Assembly (NCBI RefSeq): GCF_022179545.1
Contig: NZ_AP025518.1
Coordinates: 2,666,001-2,730,000 of the forward strand
Length of the DNA stretch: 64,000 bases
Direction: 5' to 3'
From: Mycolicibacterium fortuitum subsp. fortuitum
Lineage (GTDB): Bacteria > Actinomycetota > Actinomycetes > Mycobacteriales > Mycobacteriaceae
Part shown: positions 63,743 through 64,000 of the stretch, in pieces
How the letters are laid out: each line of letters starts with the position of its first letter
Numbering within the stretch: position 1 is the first letter of the stretch
The notes under the pieces: model-generated
Database searches by the model: none
What the model saw: only the letters and a program-made list of their open reading frames with translations
What the model was told of the DNA's origin: nothing
Translations under genes and position numbers: made by a program

Positions 63743-64000
63743 ACCGTCGGGCCGACGGGTCGGAACATCACGTAGTCGTTCTCCACACGGGTGCCCAGCC
63801 GAAAGGTCTTGGTGCCGCTGACGGTGAAGCCGTTCTTGGTGTAGAAGCGCTGGGCGCGTCGGTTCAGCTGGTTGACGCCCAGCCACACGCAGCCGGCGCC
63901 CGATGCGGCCGCGATTCGGAGGGTCTCGGCCATGAGGGCCTGTGCCGCCCCGCCGCCGTGACGATCGGGCAGCACGTAGATCTTGGACAACTCCAGGGCC
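63739..64000 (-). CDS. GNAT-family N-acetyltransferase, 5' partial
   Basis: The frame is open to the window edge, so the N-terminal half is missing. The visible 87 residues contain the acetyl-CoA loop region (LELSKIYVLPDRHGGGAAQ), followed by ALMAETLRIAAASGAGCVWL and the C-terminal GNAT motif NRRAQRFYTKNGFTVSGTKTF (quoted in part). It acetylates an unknown amine. It matches Rv2669 in order. Confidence 0.88.
   Translation of the reverse strand, partial: ALELSKIYVLPDRHGGGAAQALMAETLRIAAASGAGCVWLGVNQLNRRAQRFYTKNGFTVSGTKTFRLGTRVENDYVMFRPVGPTV

Overview
The window reads as a chromosomal segment of a fast-growing mycobacterium (Mycolicibacterium-like). The base composition is GC-rich and GTG and TTG starts are frequent. 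Gene order from start to end follows, with gaps and insertions, the Mycobacterium tuberculosis block Rv2721c to Rv2669: lexA, Rv2719c, nrdR, Rv2716 to Rv2714, sthA, ideR, sigB, sigA, ppgK, suhB, cei, dut, ceoC/ceoB, dxs, hemE, hemY, chdC, msrB, aftC, ribD, zapE. No tRNA, rRNA, CRISPR array, transposase or integrase was seen. Locus names are from memory of that genome and not from a search.

Layout. 1-14,000 is conserved backbone: an LGFP-repeat envelope protein (cut by the window edge), the SOS repressor LexA with its divergent LysM cell-wall protein, NrdR, small metabolic genes, the transhydrogenase SthA, the iron regulator IdeR, and SigB with a recognisable SigE/SigH-type promoter. About 14,000-30,240 is an accessory catabolic region: DUF952, a TetR regulator, four short-chain dehydrogenases (SDRs), a FadD12-like acyl-CoA synthetase, two hormone-sensitive-lipase-type esterases, a wax-ester/diacylglycerol acyltransferase, three flavoproteins with the acyl-CoA-dehydrogenase fold, an IclR regulator and a cyclohexanone-monooxygenase-type Baeyer-Villiger monooxygenase (BVMO). 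Its composition resembles the mymA operon. About 30,245-64,000 is backbone again (secreted histidine phosphatase, SigA, PpgK, SuhB, Cei, Dut, potassium-uptake regulatory pair, APC permease, RNA methyltransferase, degenerate GGDEF protein, NhaA, Dxs, RNase D, the coproporphyrin branch of haem synthesis, MsrB, AftC, RibD, ZapE), with a small insertion at about 56,585-58,985 (fatty-acid/sterol hydroxylase, AraC regulator, methyltransferase).

How the accessory region may work. SDRs oxidise a cyclic or secondary alcohol to a ketone, the BVMO makes an ester or lactone, the esterases open it, FadD12 activates the acid to its CoA ester, and the acyltransferase may store acyl product. I found one 17-bp pseudo-palindrome, consensus RTCTCRCTSWSCGRKAY, in four of the five divergent gaps of this region: in front of fadD12/acyltransferase, in front of the iclR gene, between SDR and BVMO, and upstream of the second esterase. 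This ties the whole region to one regulator, most simply the local IclR protein, and is the best candidate for an undescribed regulon.

Other signals: a probable frameshift at the C-terminus of the histidine phosphatase just before a strong terminator; a 26-bp palindromic tandem repeat between two convergent genes; a perfect CRP-type site upstream of the DUF4193 gene; a Rv2672-type exported hydrolase whose nucleophile serine position is glycine; and several genes with a TANNNT hexamer 6-8 nt upstream of the start codon, which predicts leaderless mRNAs.
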